In this document: piece after piece, positions 23,341 to 35,400 of the stretch | How positions within the stretch are numbered: position 1 is the first letter of the stretch | How the letters are laid out: the number at the start of each line of letters is the position of its first letter | Source: Romanomermis culicivorax | Taxonomy: Eukaryota; Nematoda; Enoplea; Mermithida; Mermithidae | Direction: 5' to 3' | Assembly (NCBI GenBank): GCA_963922205.1 | Contig: CAWUHX010000217.1 | Coordinates: 62,001-126,000 of the forward strand | Length of the DNA: 64,000 nucleotides | Made by a program: the position numbers and the translations under genes | Notes under the pieces: model-generated | What the model was told of the DNA's origin: nothing | The model's input: the letters and a program-made list of their open reading frames with translations, nothing else | Databases searched by the model: none

Positions 23341-24094
23341 TATGCTGCAAATCAATTTAAGGATAACTTACTCAATAAAGATAGGGCTAGAAAACATATA
23401 TATCATTTTACAAATTGAAAAGTATTATCGTACTTTTACGAGTTTGAAATTTATGAAAATCATCTTCATTATGAATCCAAAGTCGTTTCTAATTTAAAAT
23501 TAGTCACAAAAAAGTTAGAAAAATTGAGATTTTGACCCTTGAAATGGACTAAAATTCATCTTTTCCTTGTCGAATCCTCATATTTTTCTTTTTTTCGAAA
23601 TTTTTTTTCCCACAAAAGCTTGATTTATAGGAAAACAGCGAATAGACTAATCCAAAAAATTATAGAATATAATCCGACGCGAAACGCTAGAAAGTTTTCG
23701 TTGTTTTATAATTTTAGAGCCTGTAAAACACTCACTTTAAATCTAAAATTGAATGAAAATAGTATAATTCACTATAATATAAATGAATGAGTCAAAAGTT
23801 TAGGGGCCAAAATGAGACCTAAAATTTTAGGAGCTATTCCCAAATTTTCAGGGGCCCAGGCCCCTAAAATGACTAAAAAAGCCTGAATGCACTTATACAG
23901 CTTTGTAACATGAGCTGGTGTCAATTGCGGCGGATAATGTCCATCTCCTTGCGTCGATTCAATCAAAAAATTCAAAGACGGAATTCGGCAAATATGAAAT
24001 CAGGGCCACAGGAACATAAACAATCAATGTAAAAGCGATAGGGTTTCAAATCCGCCGTGAATATAGTCAAAATAAATTTAGGAAGATATAGTGC
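23341..24094. other. No clear gene; possible exon pieces on minus strand 23890-24080
   Basis: AT-rich. On the minus strand 24080-23890 two short frames read like protein (FLIESTQGDGHYPPQL; IAFTLIVYVPVALISYLPN), but in different frames with no clean splice sites. The plus strand directly before 24095 can instead be read as continuing the LINE linker found after 26845. Neither reading is secure. Confidence 0.25.
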
Positions 24095-24102
24095 ATCACA
24101 AT

Positions 24103-26836
24103 TTAGGGGTGTGCGCGGGATCCCGTTCCCGCTTTCCGCCCACTTTTCCCGCATTCCTGCGGCGGGATGCGGGCAGGAATGGGATGACTCTTTTGGAAGC
24201 GGGACGGGAGCAGACGGGATTGTTGAAATTTCTCCCCGCCCGCATTTCCCGCAAAAAGGCATTTCTACTGCAAATTTTTTCAACTAGGTAAGTAGCTTAA
24301 AGAACCATTGTTTTAACTTGATACCTTTACTGTATATTGTAATGTAGTAGGCGGATAATTTTTTCAAATTTAAAAACGGAGAAAGTGTTGCCAACCAGTG
24401 ATGCCAGGTTTAGGATTTTCACCTAAATCTACGGTTTTTTATTTTTAGGGTGAATTTAGGGTTATTTTTGAGATTTTTTTTGTCTATTTTCAGTTTTTTA
24501 GGGTTTTGCTTGATTTAGTAGGGCTCAAGCTAAAATAACCTTTACTGTATTTTTGCAAAAACTAGATTGAAAATCATGAAACTATGTATTAGACTGTTCG
24601 AGAAAAATTTCATTCAATGTTCATGAAATCATACATTTTATAACCATTCACGCACATCATCGATATCAGCACACGTCGATAAATCATATTGTTCATCAAG
24701 TCACCCTAACGAAGTCAACTGTATTCTGTAACACATTTGCTTTCACAAGCAAAAGTTTCTTCAGTTTCTTCGCATAATATATTGTTTAACTTAGTGTGTT
24801 CGTGTGCAGTTTAGAGTATTCGTAAATCTTTTATGTCAGTTGAAATCGAGAAATATCTGCTATAAAAACAATATAATTTGTTTTGTCCGTAGTTATATCA
24901 GAGAGCAGAACGTTGCGGTAAAAGCAAAATCTAATTGCGACTTGTTTAAGTTAGATAAATGATACCTACATCCATACTATACATAGGAGGTAGGGAGGCT
25001 AAACCCCTTTTTATGAGACCCTGGACACCCCCTGACCCAAAAAATCATCGTCAAACACTCTCCCTCCTGAAATTTTTCCACGACAGCTTTTTTGATGATT
25101 TTTGTACACATTTTGTATGAAAAACGAGCTTTCAGAACTTTTTTTTTTCTCGCCCATCCCCCCTACCCCCTGGATAAAAAGTCCAAGGATCCTCCCCCCC
25201 TGGAAAATTCTTGCCGTGCATGTCTGTATACATCTACTACACAACATTGAAAAGTAGTCAGAGTGCAGGTGTTGCCAGATTTACGACTAAATGCTTGAAA
25301 ACTTCCTGAAATTCTAATGCTAGGTTACTTGAAAATTTTTACATGAATATCAAGTGCTTTGGATGTGCCTGTTCATCCGAAAATGCTACAAAACGATTTA
25401 TCGAGCCTTTTTAAAATTTGTTTCTCAGTTAAGATTCGATTAAAGCATTTTCACGCCAAAAACCAAAATATTTTTGATTTTTTGCTTCATTAGAGATTAG
25501 AGAACCAAAAAAACAAAAACCAAAAACCAAAGCCCGGCAACCCTGTTTATTTGATAAAATTTTGAATTGCAATGTGTTTATGTTATAAATTGGTTATTAT
25601 ATTTTATTTGTGTAATGTGATAATGTTATGGGTTTTTTAGTGCTTTCAATAAACAATTGTGATTTAGAGAATAAATTTGTTTATAGCTATGAAGTACTCA
25701 CTCTCGGTCGACCTTACGAAGTATATTCTTATATAAATCATCAAAGGTCCCCAAGGTCGTAAATCTAGGTAGGGGTAAAATTGTAAATTGTAAGGGTAGT
25801 ACTTGACATATGCCGTGACCTTTTTTTTGCTCTCAACTTTCTTGCGGAGGGGGGTGATGTGGGTACCTTCCCCACAAAACCATTCTCACTTACAACTTAC
25901 AAAATGAGTAGAATAATGCCCCTACTTCACTTTTTACGGTCAAAAAACGTTACTATTTCAACCCCATTTTCTATCTCACAATCATGTCGTGAACATTATC
26001 AACCCTGCACATTTCAAAAATCGGGCACACCATATTCTTATTATTTGCTCCACAATCATCAGGAGTATGACCACATTCCTTGACCAATAAGGGTTTCAAC
26101 AATGCTTCCAATATGAAGTGCTGATGCGGAATGGGGCTTTAATCACATTTGATTATGAATCACTAGTTTGGAACCAGTTACCATTCCTCAACAGACCTCA
26201 GATGCCTCAACTCAAAGCAGTAAAGTATGCCACAGCTTGGGTGTAGAAATATAACCATAATGCGCACAGAAGATTCAATGCAGAAGCTGGAAAAAGGAAA
26301 GCAGAGAATGAAGAGGAAGAATTTTAAGAACATGATGTTCTTCTTCCCAAGGGGCGATGCTTTGATAAATCACATTTTTACATAACTCATTATTTGATCT
26401 CCCAATTATATATATAATGATTTCCTACAAGTAGTATATATTAATGTGCTGATATCCGTTCCTAAAAATCGCTATATGGCACAGAAGTTGCATACTTTCC
26501 CATTATCATCTGCTCAGAATGTGTCAAAAAGACCAGTGAGTAATTCCTCTCAAGCACACATCGTGCAATTTTTCTCGATATATTATACCCTACTAAGGAT
26601 GATGACGTCCAAAATTTTTTGCAATAGTGAGCTGTTTTTATGGGGGTGGTAATTGAATTTCCAAATCTAAGACCGGGGTAATACCCCCTCCCCATACCCC
26701 CCATGGGATGCTCTGTAAACCATGTTATATGAAAAGTCTGAATAGATCAGGGGCGGGAGCGGGATGGGAGTGGGATCGGTTTAAGATAATACGGGCGGGA
26801 ATTGAACAAGTTTTACAATCCTGCGCACACCCCTAT
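24103..26836. mobile_element. Non-autonomous hAT-like element, 2.7 kb, with nested repeats
   Basis: Left end TTAGGGGTGTGCGCGGGA, right end reversed ATAGGGGTGTGCGCAGGA. Flanks are ATCACAAT (24095-24102) and ATCACATT (26837-26844), an 8-bp duplication with one mismatch. GC-rich subterminal blocks of CGGGA/CCCGC words lie inside both ends (24110-24250, 26745-26800). The interior holds repeat C (24985-25233), several T-rich tracts and no transposase. Ends and duplication size favour hAT. Confidence 0.6.
24985..25233 (+). repeat. Dispersed repeat C, copy 1
   Basis: About 240 bp matching the reverse complement of 33975-34208: shared words include GAGACCCTGG, TTGATGATTTTTGTACACA, GTATGAAAAAC and TCTTGCCGTGCATGTCTG. 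No obvious inverted ends. Confidence 0.72.
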
Positions 26837-26844
26837 ATCACATT

Positions 26845-28821
26845 GCAAACCATAGCATTTATTGACATTTTGAAGCCCATTATAACACAACACGTACCCA
26901 CATTCAAACTAAGTAAGGCAAAAAAATATCCCAAATACCTCCAGAAGCTACTCGCTAAAAAATTAAAACTTTGGAGAAACTATAGGAAAACTAAATCAGC
27001 CCGTGAGAAGTTTCTTTTCAACAGTCATTGTAAATTTTTGAAAAATCAAATCAAATCACATCAAATCGACATTGAAAAGAAACTTATTGACAAATCAGAT
27101 CTCAGAAGTTTCTATAATTTTGAAAATCCAAAAATCATATCAAATAGAGCTATTCCCCCAATTTGTATAGGTAATGAAATTATTTCTGATGAAGATCTAA
27201 AGGCCGAACTTTTCAATAATTATTTCACATCAGTTTTTACCAATGATAATGGTTCTGTGCCTCTTTTCCCCAAAGAACTATGTCTGAAATCTCCAATTCA
27301 TCATTTTCTGTTGAGCTAGTTCGTGCTGCTCTTCGTAAACTGAATCCGTCCCTTGCCTTGGGTCCTCATGGGTTATGTGCCTATTTTATGAAAAAACTAT
27401 CCAATTGTTTGGCCGACCCACTTTCTCATATCTTTGAGGTTTCTTTTAGATCTGGGGCATTACCATCGATATGGAAAACTGCAAATGTAATCCCAGTATA
27501 CAAAAAAGGTGATTCCTCATCGATTTCCAATTACCGACCAATTTCTCTTTGTTGTATTGCTTGTGAAGCCATGGAAAGCATTATTAACTCTTCTATTTTA
27601 GATTACCTTAAGAGAAGCTCTCTATTATCTCCCTTTCAGTTTGGGTTTTTGCCAAAAAAGTCATGTGAAACACAGTTTCTCAAATGCAAAAATTCATGGA
27701 CCAACCTTATTGATTCAGGATCTTCCATTGATTTGATTTACATTGATTTTCAGAAAGCTTTTGACTCTGTCTCCCATAGTAAGCTTGCTCTAAAGTTGAA
27801 AAACTATGGCATCTGTGGTTTTCTTGCGAATTTGATCATCGCCTTCCTTTTAAATCGCACTCAAAAAGTCTGCATTAACAACAAATTTTCCCTAACATCA
27901 GACGTATGCAGTGGTGTCCCCCAGGGGAGTGTTCTTGGTCCAACTCTTTTCCTCTTGTTTATAAATGACCTCCCTGATACTTTAAAATCCCATGTCTATC
28001 TTTTCGCAGATGATGTGAAAATTTTTAACACCTCCACACAATGTAAAACTCTTCAAGATGATCTTGATCAGATTTTCAATTGGTCTAAAACATGGCAACT
28101 CGAAATTTCGGCTGAAAAAAGTTCTATTCTCTATATGGGCCATGCAAATCCAAAGGTCCCCTACGATTTAGGATTGTCTGAAATTCCAGGTGAAAACCCA
28201 TACGTCAGAGACTTGGGCGTACTTATATCCCAAAACTTGAGTTTTAGAGATCACATAGCATCAATTACCAAGAAAGCCTTTGGCTTAAGTTCTTTGATAA
28301 TTAGAACCTTTACTTCCCATGATACTTCTAACCTTGTACGCACGTTTACTGTTTATGTTAGACCCCTGCTAGAATATTGTTCAACTGCTTGGAACCCTTA
28401 CTATGCCTCTGACATAAATCTCATTGAAAAAGTTCAGAGAAGATTCACAAAGAGAATATGTGGTTTTGGGTCTATCCTTTCATATGATCAGCGTTTAACT
28501 AAGCTATGCCTTGATGACTTAGAAATACGCCGACTACGTGCCGCCTTATGCATGATGTTTCAAATTATTAAAGGCCAATCCTGTCTGCAAAAATCGGACT
28601 TCTTTATTACCAGTAATTTCGAGTCCACCCATTGTAAAAATGACTACAAACTCAAAATAGGTAAAGCTAAAACAAACATTAGATTATATGATTTTTCCAA
28701 CAGGTACGTTAATATCTGGAATGAACTTTCAGCTGAAGTTCTTAGTTCTTCCAATTTACACACATTCAAAACGAAAATCTCTAAGATTGATTTTTCTGAT
28801 TATCTCGGGGGAGCGCGTTAG
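26845..28821 (+). pseudogene. CR1/Jockey-group LINE reverse transcriptase, 5'-truncated
   Basis: Two overlapping frames. 26845-27319 is the basic linker that follows the endonuclease in such LINEs (HVPTFKLSKAKKYPKYLQ). 27280-28821 is the RT. In the 513-residue RT frame: GDSSSISNYRPISL (about 76-89), motif A FQKAFDSVSH (about 158-167), motif B SGVPQGSVLGPTLF (about 211-224), motif C FADDVKIF (about 242-249), thumb and the family C-terminal domain (CSTAWNPYY, LRAALCMMFQI). A frameshift near 27280-27300 separates the frames. No endonuclease lies in the window, so the copy is 5'-truncated. RT carries out target-primed reverse transcription. Confidence 0.9.
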
Positions 28822-29062
28822 CCTGTTACAAATATGTAACCTGCTCTTCCTATTACCATCATTAACTTGTTTACTGTAGCACATATTTTCGCTGCGATAT
28901 TGTATTTGTCGTTTTGAAGTAGCTGTCGATTGAGTTTTCGAAACTTTTCTTCATTTTCTTATTTCATTTTAATCGTTTGTTTTCACGTTTTAACCTTTTT
29001 TTTCTTTTCTTGTGTTATATTTCGCCTGACAGGTAATAAATCTTCTTCATTCATTCATTCAT
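28822..29062 (+). repeat. LINE 3' UTR and (CATT)n tail
   Basis: Non-coding, ending AATAAATCTTCTTCATTCATTCATTCAT. A short microsatellite tail at the 3' end is usual for CR1/L2-like LINEs and marks the element end at about 29062. Confidence 0.7.
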
Positions 29063-29269
29063 AATTTTACTTTTGAGTCTGTCTAATTCTTAAGAAAACA
29101 AATAAAGAATCGAGTACTATAGTTAATAATCAGAATATAGTACAGTATAATTTGCTATGTATTAAGTTGTAGTAAGGATGAATATGTCACGTTGATTCTC
29201 ATCTAAAATTCCTACACCACGTACAACATAATCCTCAAAAAAACAAGTTTAAATCCTGATGTCTTTTTC

Positions 29270-29670
29270 TGTATAAACAACAACAATACGCCTCGTAATC
29301 ATGATGTAAGATTGACGATAAAATCAGTCCAAACCACTGCCTGCCAGTTTGATTTTTTTAACCGTTATACTAACGTCCGGAACTCTTCATCTTTTGATAT
29401 CGTTAATGCTCTCAGTTCGCACACTTTCAAAGAAAAATTAAACTTCTAAACTTCGATAATCGAATTAGGGGGTGTATGTAAGTTGTTAATTTCCAAGTAA
29501 CCTTTGCACCCTATTGCAGCATGATTTACAAGTTTCCTAAAATATCTAGATGTTTTGCGAGTCGATTTACAATTCTTATTATTCATACGACATTATATTA
29601 TGTATTTCATTTTGCATTTCTCTTTTCATTTTGTTTAGTGTAACAGCAATAAATATTTTTCATTTCATTT
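29270..29670 (+). pseudogene. Second LINE 3' fragment
   Basis: 29280-29449 encodes the last ~55 residues of a LINE ORF2 (FDFFNRYTNVRNSSSFDIV, SSHTFKEKLNF) that parallel the C-terminus of the LINE just upstream (YDFSNRYVNIWNELSAEV, HTFKTKI). The 3' UTR ends AATAAATATTTTTCATTTCATTT near 29670. It is a separate, strongly 5'-truncated insertion. Confidence 0.7.
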
Positions 29671-29904
29671 GAAATATTTTTAGAAAAGTACAAACAAATT
29701 TTAGACCGTCGTTTATACCAGTACGAACGAGTCGAGTACAAAAAACAGTGAACAGGTGCATAAAAATTTAAGATGCAAAAAAGAATTAAATAAGAAAAAC
29801 AGTTCAAAATTTATATACCTATTAAGAAAAATAGTTCAAAAGTAAAAAACGGTCTCGTAACAGTCGTTGCTTTCAATCAATCAATGAAAGCATCTTAGAA
29901 ACAC

Positions 29905-31825
29905 TGTTTTTCCCCACAGGGCTTTTCCTCAAATGGGAAAAGGGGTCAAAATATTTTTCCCCAAGTCGTTTTATCGCTTAAAAATACTCATAGACGCTTT
30001 ATTTAAGTGTTTTTGAGCATTTTCAAGCCTTATAGTGTTTTTGGAGCCGTTAATTCATTAAAATAGACGAAAAATTGAAATTTCCGAGTTTGAAGTCTAA
30101 TCTACAAGCATTGTAATGCAAATTTTCCAGCAAATTATCCAAGAGCACAGTGACTTTGAATTACATGATAAATCGACGGTTAAATCTTCTATGATGAAAA
30201 GTGAGAGCCCCAAAAAGATGTTAATCTTTCCGGCGCTGCGCCGAAAAATTTTTTTGGATATTGACATTCTGTTACGCTGGAAAATCAATTTTATTTCAAG
30301 AATTTGATTCGAATTCTGTGTTCAAAAGTCGTAATTTCTACAAATTTGAAAAATTTTAAAACCAGTTCATTTGTAAACTCTCATGAACATAGCCGAAAAG
30401 CATACCTGTAAGACCTCCGACCAGTTGGGGGGGGGGGGGGGGGTAGATCGGAAATTTGGGGGTAGGGGATCGAAAAAAGTCGAAATTTTTCCCGAAAAAG
30501 GCCAAAAAACATATGCAAATTTTTTCAATTTTTTCCAAACTAGGGCGGGGGGTTGGGTGCATACCTGTACTTGGGGGGGGGGGGTTGGGGGGGGGGGGGG
30601 GGGGGGGACAACCCCAACTTGGCCATCCCAGTACCCAAAATCATTTACCCCCCCAGTTGGGAAAAAATTTGCCAAAAAGCGTATGTTTTTTGGCCTTTTT
30701 TGGGAAAAATTTCGACTTTTTCCTACCCCCCCCCCCCCATCTGGTCGGAGGTCTTACAGGTATGGTTGGGTGATGTTGGGTACATGGTTGGCCAAGTTGG
30801 GAGGGTCCCCCCAACCACTGTTTTTTCTCCAAATCGTGCTTTTTCGGGAAAAAAAATTCGGAAAGGGGAAAAAAATTTTGGGCTCTTTCCCCATTTGGGG
30901 AAGAAAATTTTGGGGATCGGATACAGAAAAGATGCATTTTGGTGCTTTTTAGGTCATAATCTCAAAATTTTCCGGCGCTCCGCGCCGATTATAACTTTAA
31001 TAATCATTATTATGCATTACTTAGCCCAGGCGCGGCTTTTAGCATGTCTACCTTCATTTATCATATAATCTATAATAGTTTTCATCATCTTGAACGTATT
31101 ATCTCATGTTTTCATTGGTAATCTTCAATATTTTATCATGATATTTAATTAAGATTCGCATTTTTTCCTTTTGAGAAAGATCAGTACGTCAAGTCTCTAA
31201 GCTTTTTGATGCAATTATTTCTTTTCTAACGTTAAATCAATTCAATCAAATGCTTCATGGAAATATCTTTCGGAAATTTATACTCTGCTTACTCATATAT
31301 TTTCGACCAAGTATGAGAGTTTACAAATAAATTATTACTGGTTTTAAAATTTTTCAAGTAAAATTCTAGGAATTACGACTTTTGAACACAAAATTCAAAT
31401 CTAATTCTTGAAATAAACGTTCGGAAAATTGATTTTCCGGCGTCGCAGAATATCAATACCCAAAAAATTTTTCTGGCGCTGCGCGCCGGAAACATTAACA
31501 TCCCTTTTGGGTTCTCACTTGTCATCATAGAGGACTTAACCATCGATTTCTCATGTAATTCAAAGTCATTATGCTTTTGGATAGTTTGCTTGAAAGTTTG
31601 TTCCAATGCTTGTAGATTAAACTTTGAACTCGAAAATTTCAATTTTTTCTTCAATTTTAATGAATTAACGGGTCTGAAAACACCAGAAGGTTTGAAAAAG
31701 CTCAAAAACACGTAAATAGCGTCTTTGAGCATTTTTAAGCGAAAAAAACGACTTCGGGAAAATGAGGAAAAAAATTTTGATCCCTTTATCCATTTGGGGA
31801 AAAGGCCCGGGGGAAAAAAACAGTG
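29905..31825. mobile_element. Fold-back-like element with ~500-bp imperfect inverted arms
   Basis: 29905-30395 and 31305-31825 are reverse complements along their length. Examples are CGTTAATTCATTAAAAT with the complement of ATTTTAATGAATTAACG, AATCTACAAGCATTG with CAATGCTTGTAGATT, and GACTTTTGAACACA at 31377 with its complement at 30320. The tips are CACTGTTTTTCCCC and GGGGGAAAAAAACAGTG. The centre holds a G-tract TIR repeat (30401-30764) and a further piece of arm-like sequence (30820-30920). No coding region. Confidence 0.7.
30401..30764. repeat. G-tract TIR repeat, best-preserved copy
   Basis: A perfect 24-bp inverted repeat (CATACCTGTAAGACCTCCGA plus CCAG at 30401-30424, and its complement at 30741-30764) bounds a segment with runs of 10-30 G, then a GAAAAAAGTCGAAATTTTTC word. 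Related copies: 16747-17240, 31945-32045 (one end), 35668-35905, 36230-36318. The long ORFs over this segment translate Gly/Pro runs and are not genes. Confidence 0.75.
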
Positions 31826-31944
31826 CCCCCAACCCCCCGCCTCAAGTACAGGTATGCCGAAAAGATATGAGTAAGAGTAGAAATTTCCGAAAACTACTTC
31901 ATGAAGCTTTTGAATTGATTTTATGTTAGGAAAGAAATAATCAC

Positions 31945-32045
31945 CATACCCGTAAGAGGTCCGACCAGTTGGGGGGGGGTAAACCCGAAATTTGAGGGGG
32001 GGGGTCGAAAAAAGCCGAAAATTTTTCCCAAAAGGCACTTTTTTC
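31945..32045. repeat. G-tract TIR repeat, one-ended copy
   Basis: CATACCCGTAAGAGGTCCGA followed by CCAGTT, a G run, and GGGGTCGAAAAAAGCCGAAA, as in 30401-30480. The second end is not seen. Confidence 0.6.
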
Positions 32046-32299
32046 ACGTGGATATTGGTGCGCATCGGAGAGTAATTAAGTATTACAGTAATCTCAATCC
32101 CTGTATCCTATAGAACTTTGAACGATGAGTACTTCCGAAGTGGAAGCAATATCCATCAAAGACTTTTCGTTGAGGCATAACAAAGGACATGGTTCAAAAT
32201 GAAACATTTTCATCTCCGACATAGTTATATGTGGCCGAAGCTTTTTAGACTTTTCGCCGACTTTATCTGCTGCTTAAGCCTGGTTCGTACTTCTGCTCA

Positions 32300-32505
32300 T
32301 TGCTCGGCGAGCATGCTCGACGCTGTGCTCGGAGATGTTTGGCGAGCACAGCGTCGAGCAAGCTGCTCACCGAGCATGCTCGGGGCGTAAATATTTGCTG
32401 GGCGAGCAGAACCCCGAGCACAAAAAATTTGCTCGTCAAGCATGGTTGGGGTAGTAGAAAAATGTTGTACTCCTTCGAGCATGCTCGTCAAGCAACATAC
32501 GTTAT
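32300..32505. repeat. GAGCATGCTCG palindrome array, left
   Basis: At least eight copies of GAGCA or TGCTCG half-words, many paired as CGAGCATGCTCG. GC-rich in an AT-rich setting and inverted relative to 35265-35400. Confidence 0.7.
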
Positions 32506-32643
32506 AAGTATAGACAATGAAAAACTGCCTATAGGCAAGGCAAAACTATGCAAAACTGTGACTCGGTTTGCCTTTTATATAGTTTAAAATAAGCTGCGTG
32601 CGTTCTGGGTGTAGATTTTTTTGTTGTGAAAATTTTTTTGTCA

Positions 32644-33023
32644 TGTCTATTCGAAAAAAATTATCAGAAGATGAAAAATTTGAACTTATTGAACTTGTTC
32701 GTGAAAAAGAATTCCTGCGGAACGTTCAATCACTCGATTACAAGGATGTCAGGAAAAAACATCATGTCTTCAAAGAAATTCAGGAGGAACTAAATATTCA
32801 AGAAATTGATTTTATGTTATACATCGAATGAAATATTCATAGGTATACATTTCAGCTATTGATGTGGCCACCGAATTCGATATTTTGAGAAGTTCATATC
32901 ATCGTGAACGCAAAAAAATAAAAATGAAAAATTCATCTGGTTCAGCAGCATCTAAACCAGATCAAATGTGGAAATTTTACAATGCCATGACTTTCTTGGA
33001 TACTGTTCCAGTTTTATGCCAGT
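32644..33023 (+). CDS. MADF domain exons (PIF accessory-type DNA-binding protein)
   Basis: 32644-32830 starts MSIRKKLSEDEKFELIELV and gives the MADF core signature (FLRN, LDYKDVRKKHHVFKEI). A second piece after the acceptor at about 32852 continues the domain (DVATEFDILRSSYHRE, then MWKFYNAMTFLD) and ends at a good donor CCAGTAAGT at 33022. MADF is a Myb-like trihelical DNA-binding domain. The junction between the two pieces is not clean: the first frame reaches TGA, and the best donor gives the wrong phase. The gene may therefore be slightly damaged. Confidence 0.65.
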
Positions 33024-33549
33024 AAGTTGCGTTTGGACATTAGCAATTTTTCAAAAAACTTTCAAAGAAATGAAAATAACCTTTGTCTCCCTGTACTTCT
33101 ACTGTCCTCTTACCCCAAGAATGCTACAAATCTATGTATAAAATTCCCATTATTCCATGTGTCCCATCATTTCCTCCCAAGATTCCATAAATTTTCATTA
33201 ATTTTTAAAATTGCAATAAGATTGAGATAATCTTTTGATGCTATCTTCCTCTGAGAGGCCCGTTTATTCACAATTTCAAACAACTGGGAAAGCAGGTGTT
33301 CAGAAGTTGTTGCAGTTTTTTATCAAAGATTTTTTTAATAAAATGATGAAAATTTTTCAACTCATAAGCTTTTATTTCGTAATTTAAGTGACCTCTAATG
33401 AACATTGCATGATAACTATTTGGATAATTATTCTCATCATATCTATAGCTGATTTTAAAAATAATTTTTTGACAATTTAAAATATACTACAAAATTATTA
33501 GAAAATTATGACAAAATGCAGATGATTTGACCTTTTAAAAATAATTTTG

Positions 33550-33760
33550 TGAAAAATTTTGTTGCACAAATTTCTTCAATTTTCTCTTTCTTTATTTCTT
33601 TTTTTTTATTTTTTAACAATTATTATTCATTGTATTTATTTTTATTTTGTTTCCTGTGTCTTTGTTTATGTTTTGGTTTTTTTTTCATGCTGTTCTTTCT
33701 TTGTCTTATACTTTTCCTTGTATTCATTTTTTTTCTATGTTTTTCTTAGGGTATTGTTGA
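33550..33760. repeat. T-rich low-complexity tract
   Basis: Long T-rich run with TTTTCTT words. The apparent Phe/Leu/Cys-rich ORFs here are composition artefacts. Confidence 0.7.
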
Positions 33761-33839
33761 AGTTGTTAAGTTTAAGTGTTAAAGTAACCTGAGAGGAATT
33801 TCAGAAGATTCATATAACATTGTTGGAGTAATGGGACAC

Positions 33840-33975
33840 CATTTTTTGTAAAAAATTGCATTAATTGGGATGGGATACAGGGATTTATAGCATTACTCAG
33901 AGTAACAAGACAATGGGACACTTGAGGCACTGGGACACTTGAGGTAATGGGAAACTTGGAGTGACAGGACACCAG
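33840..33975. repeat. Imperfect GGGACACTTGAGGYAMT tandem words
   Basis: Three to four units of GGGACACTTGAGG with GGGAAACTTGGAG and related variants. Confidence 0.5.
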
Positions 33976-34208
33976 ACATGCACGGCAAGATTTTTCTTGG
34001 AGGAGGGTCCATGGACTTTTTTTCGGGGAGGGTAGGGGTTGAGTGAGCAAAACAAAACCAACAAGTCTGTTTTTCATACACAATACACAAAAATCATCAA
34101 AAAACGGTCTTGGAAAAAGTTCAGGGGGGTGCTTGACGATTTTTTCCGCCAGGGTCTCAGATATGGGGTTTACCCTCCCCCCTACCATCCCCTATGTGCA
34201 TGTATGCA
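33975..34208 (-). repeat. Dispersed repeat C, copy 2
   Basis: Reverse complement of 24985-25233. It sits in the presumed large intron of the MADF gene. Confidence 0.72.
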
Positions 34209-34224
34209 GGACACAATCAAGAAG

Positions 34225-34928
34225 TAATATACATTGTTTAATGCATGGGACTATATCCAACATGCCACCAATGGAAAGTGAAGACGAATCAGAAGATCCA
34301 ACTTTTGCTGAAGATCAGTCCCTTCAAGATGAATGGGAGGCAAACTCTGATGTTACTGAAACTACGCCATGGTCAACCTCCGATCGTCCGGTTAAGAAAC
34401 ATAAGCTGGATAATGCTCTTTTGAAAAGTTCTTCAGAGATTTTGCAAGAGTTACGATCAATACAATTGACTCAAGACGATGATGATTATTTTGATGAGTC
34501 TACATTCAGTCAAATTTACGTTAGAGATCACGACACATTGCTTTAAACTTAAGACCAACAAATTGTGCAAATATTGCACATAAAATTTTAGTTGCACGTA
34601 ACTTAAAAATGTATTTACAGGTTTATTTGTGTCTGCAACTCTCAAACGATTGCCACATATCATCAAGGCACGAATCAAAAGAGATGTGACAAATCTATTG
34701 TATGACACAGAAGCTGGCTGTAATCAGTCTGAAGCTTCAGGATACCCAAGTCAAGCCATTATACAACCAACAACGTCTGCAGCTTTAGTTTGTCAGAGTC
34801 AACCCTGCATGAAACTGGCCACTTCTGCACCTTCCCTTTATCAAAGTCAATTCCATATGCAACCAGGCATGAATGATATACTTGTTAATGACGATGGAAT
34901 TTTTTTAAACATTGAACAAGAGTTCTGA
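34225..34928 (+). CDS. Acidic middle and BESS-like C-terminus of the MADF protein
   Basis: 34225-34546 encodes an acidic, Ser/Glu-rich segment (MESEDESEDPTFAEDQ) with a basic cluster RPVKKHKLD that could be a nuclear signal. After a TTTACAG acceptor at 34620 the frame to 34928 begins LFVSATLKRLPHIIKARIKR, close to the BESS motif that follows MADF domains and mediates protein contacts, then a Gln/Ser-rich tail. Donor phases between exons are unsolved. Confidence 0.5.
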
Positions 34929-35264
34929 TTTGATGTAGTTTCATGGAACTGTTAGATAGTTTGTTGACCAAATAAACTTTTATGCATATTGCCGAAAAAT
35001 TAAAATAAAAATTGGCAACAATAAAACAGTTGAAATAGTGTGGCATGTTGACCAAACTGCGACCTCACCCTGTTCATAGGAGGCACTGACCATCGTCTTC
35101 GATTTCTTTTGATCAAGCAATTATTGACGTTCAACAAATGGGTAAGAATGCGAATTTACTAGGTTTTGGAAAAATACATTTCAAAACGCAAAACTCACAG
35201 ACCAATCCATAAGCAGAAATGAAATTTGTCCCCACGAAAAATTGGCTCCTGAAGTATGAACCAA

Positions 35265-35400
35265 CTCGGAGCATGCACGCTGAGCAAGATGCTGGCTGAG
35301 CATCCCCGAGCATGCTTGTCGAACATGCTCGGAGCTGTGCTTTGAATATGCTCGGCGAGCATGCTCACCAAGCATGCTCAGGGTAAATTTGCTTGCCAAG
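35265..35400. repeat. GAGCATGCTCG palindrome array, right
   Basis: Repeated GAGCATGC words with diverged spacers. Subterminal to the right end of the PIF-like element. Confidence 0.7.

Noticed and set aside
30383..31068. Long Gly/Pro-rich ORFs on both strands (up to 189 residues)
   Set aside because: They translate G or C homopolymer runs of a non-coding TIR repeat. No domain, and frames are open on both strands.
31373..32065. 230-residue minus-strand ORF
   Set aside because: It covers one arm of the fold-back element and a G-tract repeat, with no domain.
33549..33792. Phe/Leu/Cys-rich ORFs
   Set aside because: T-rich low complexity with no coding signature.
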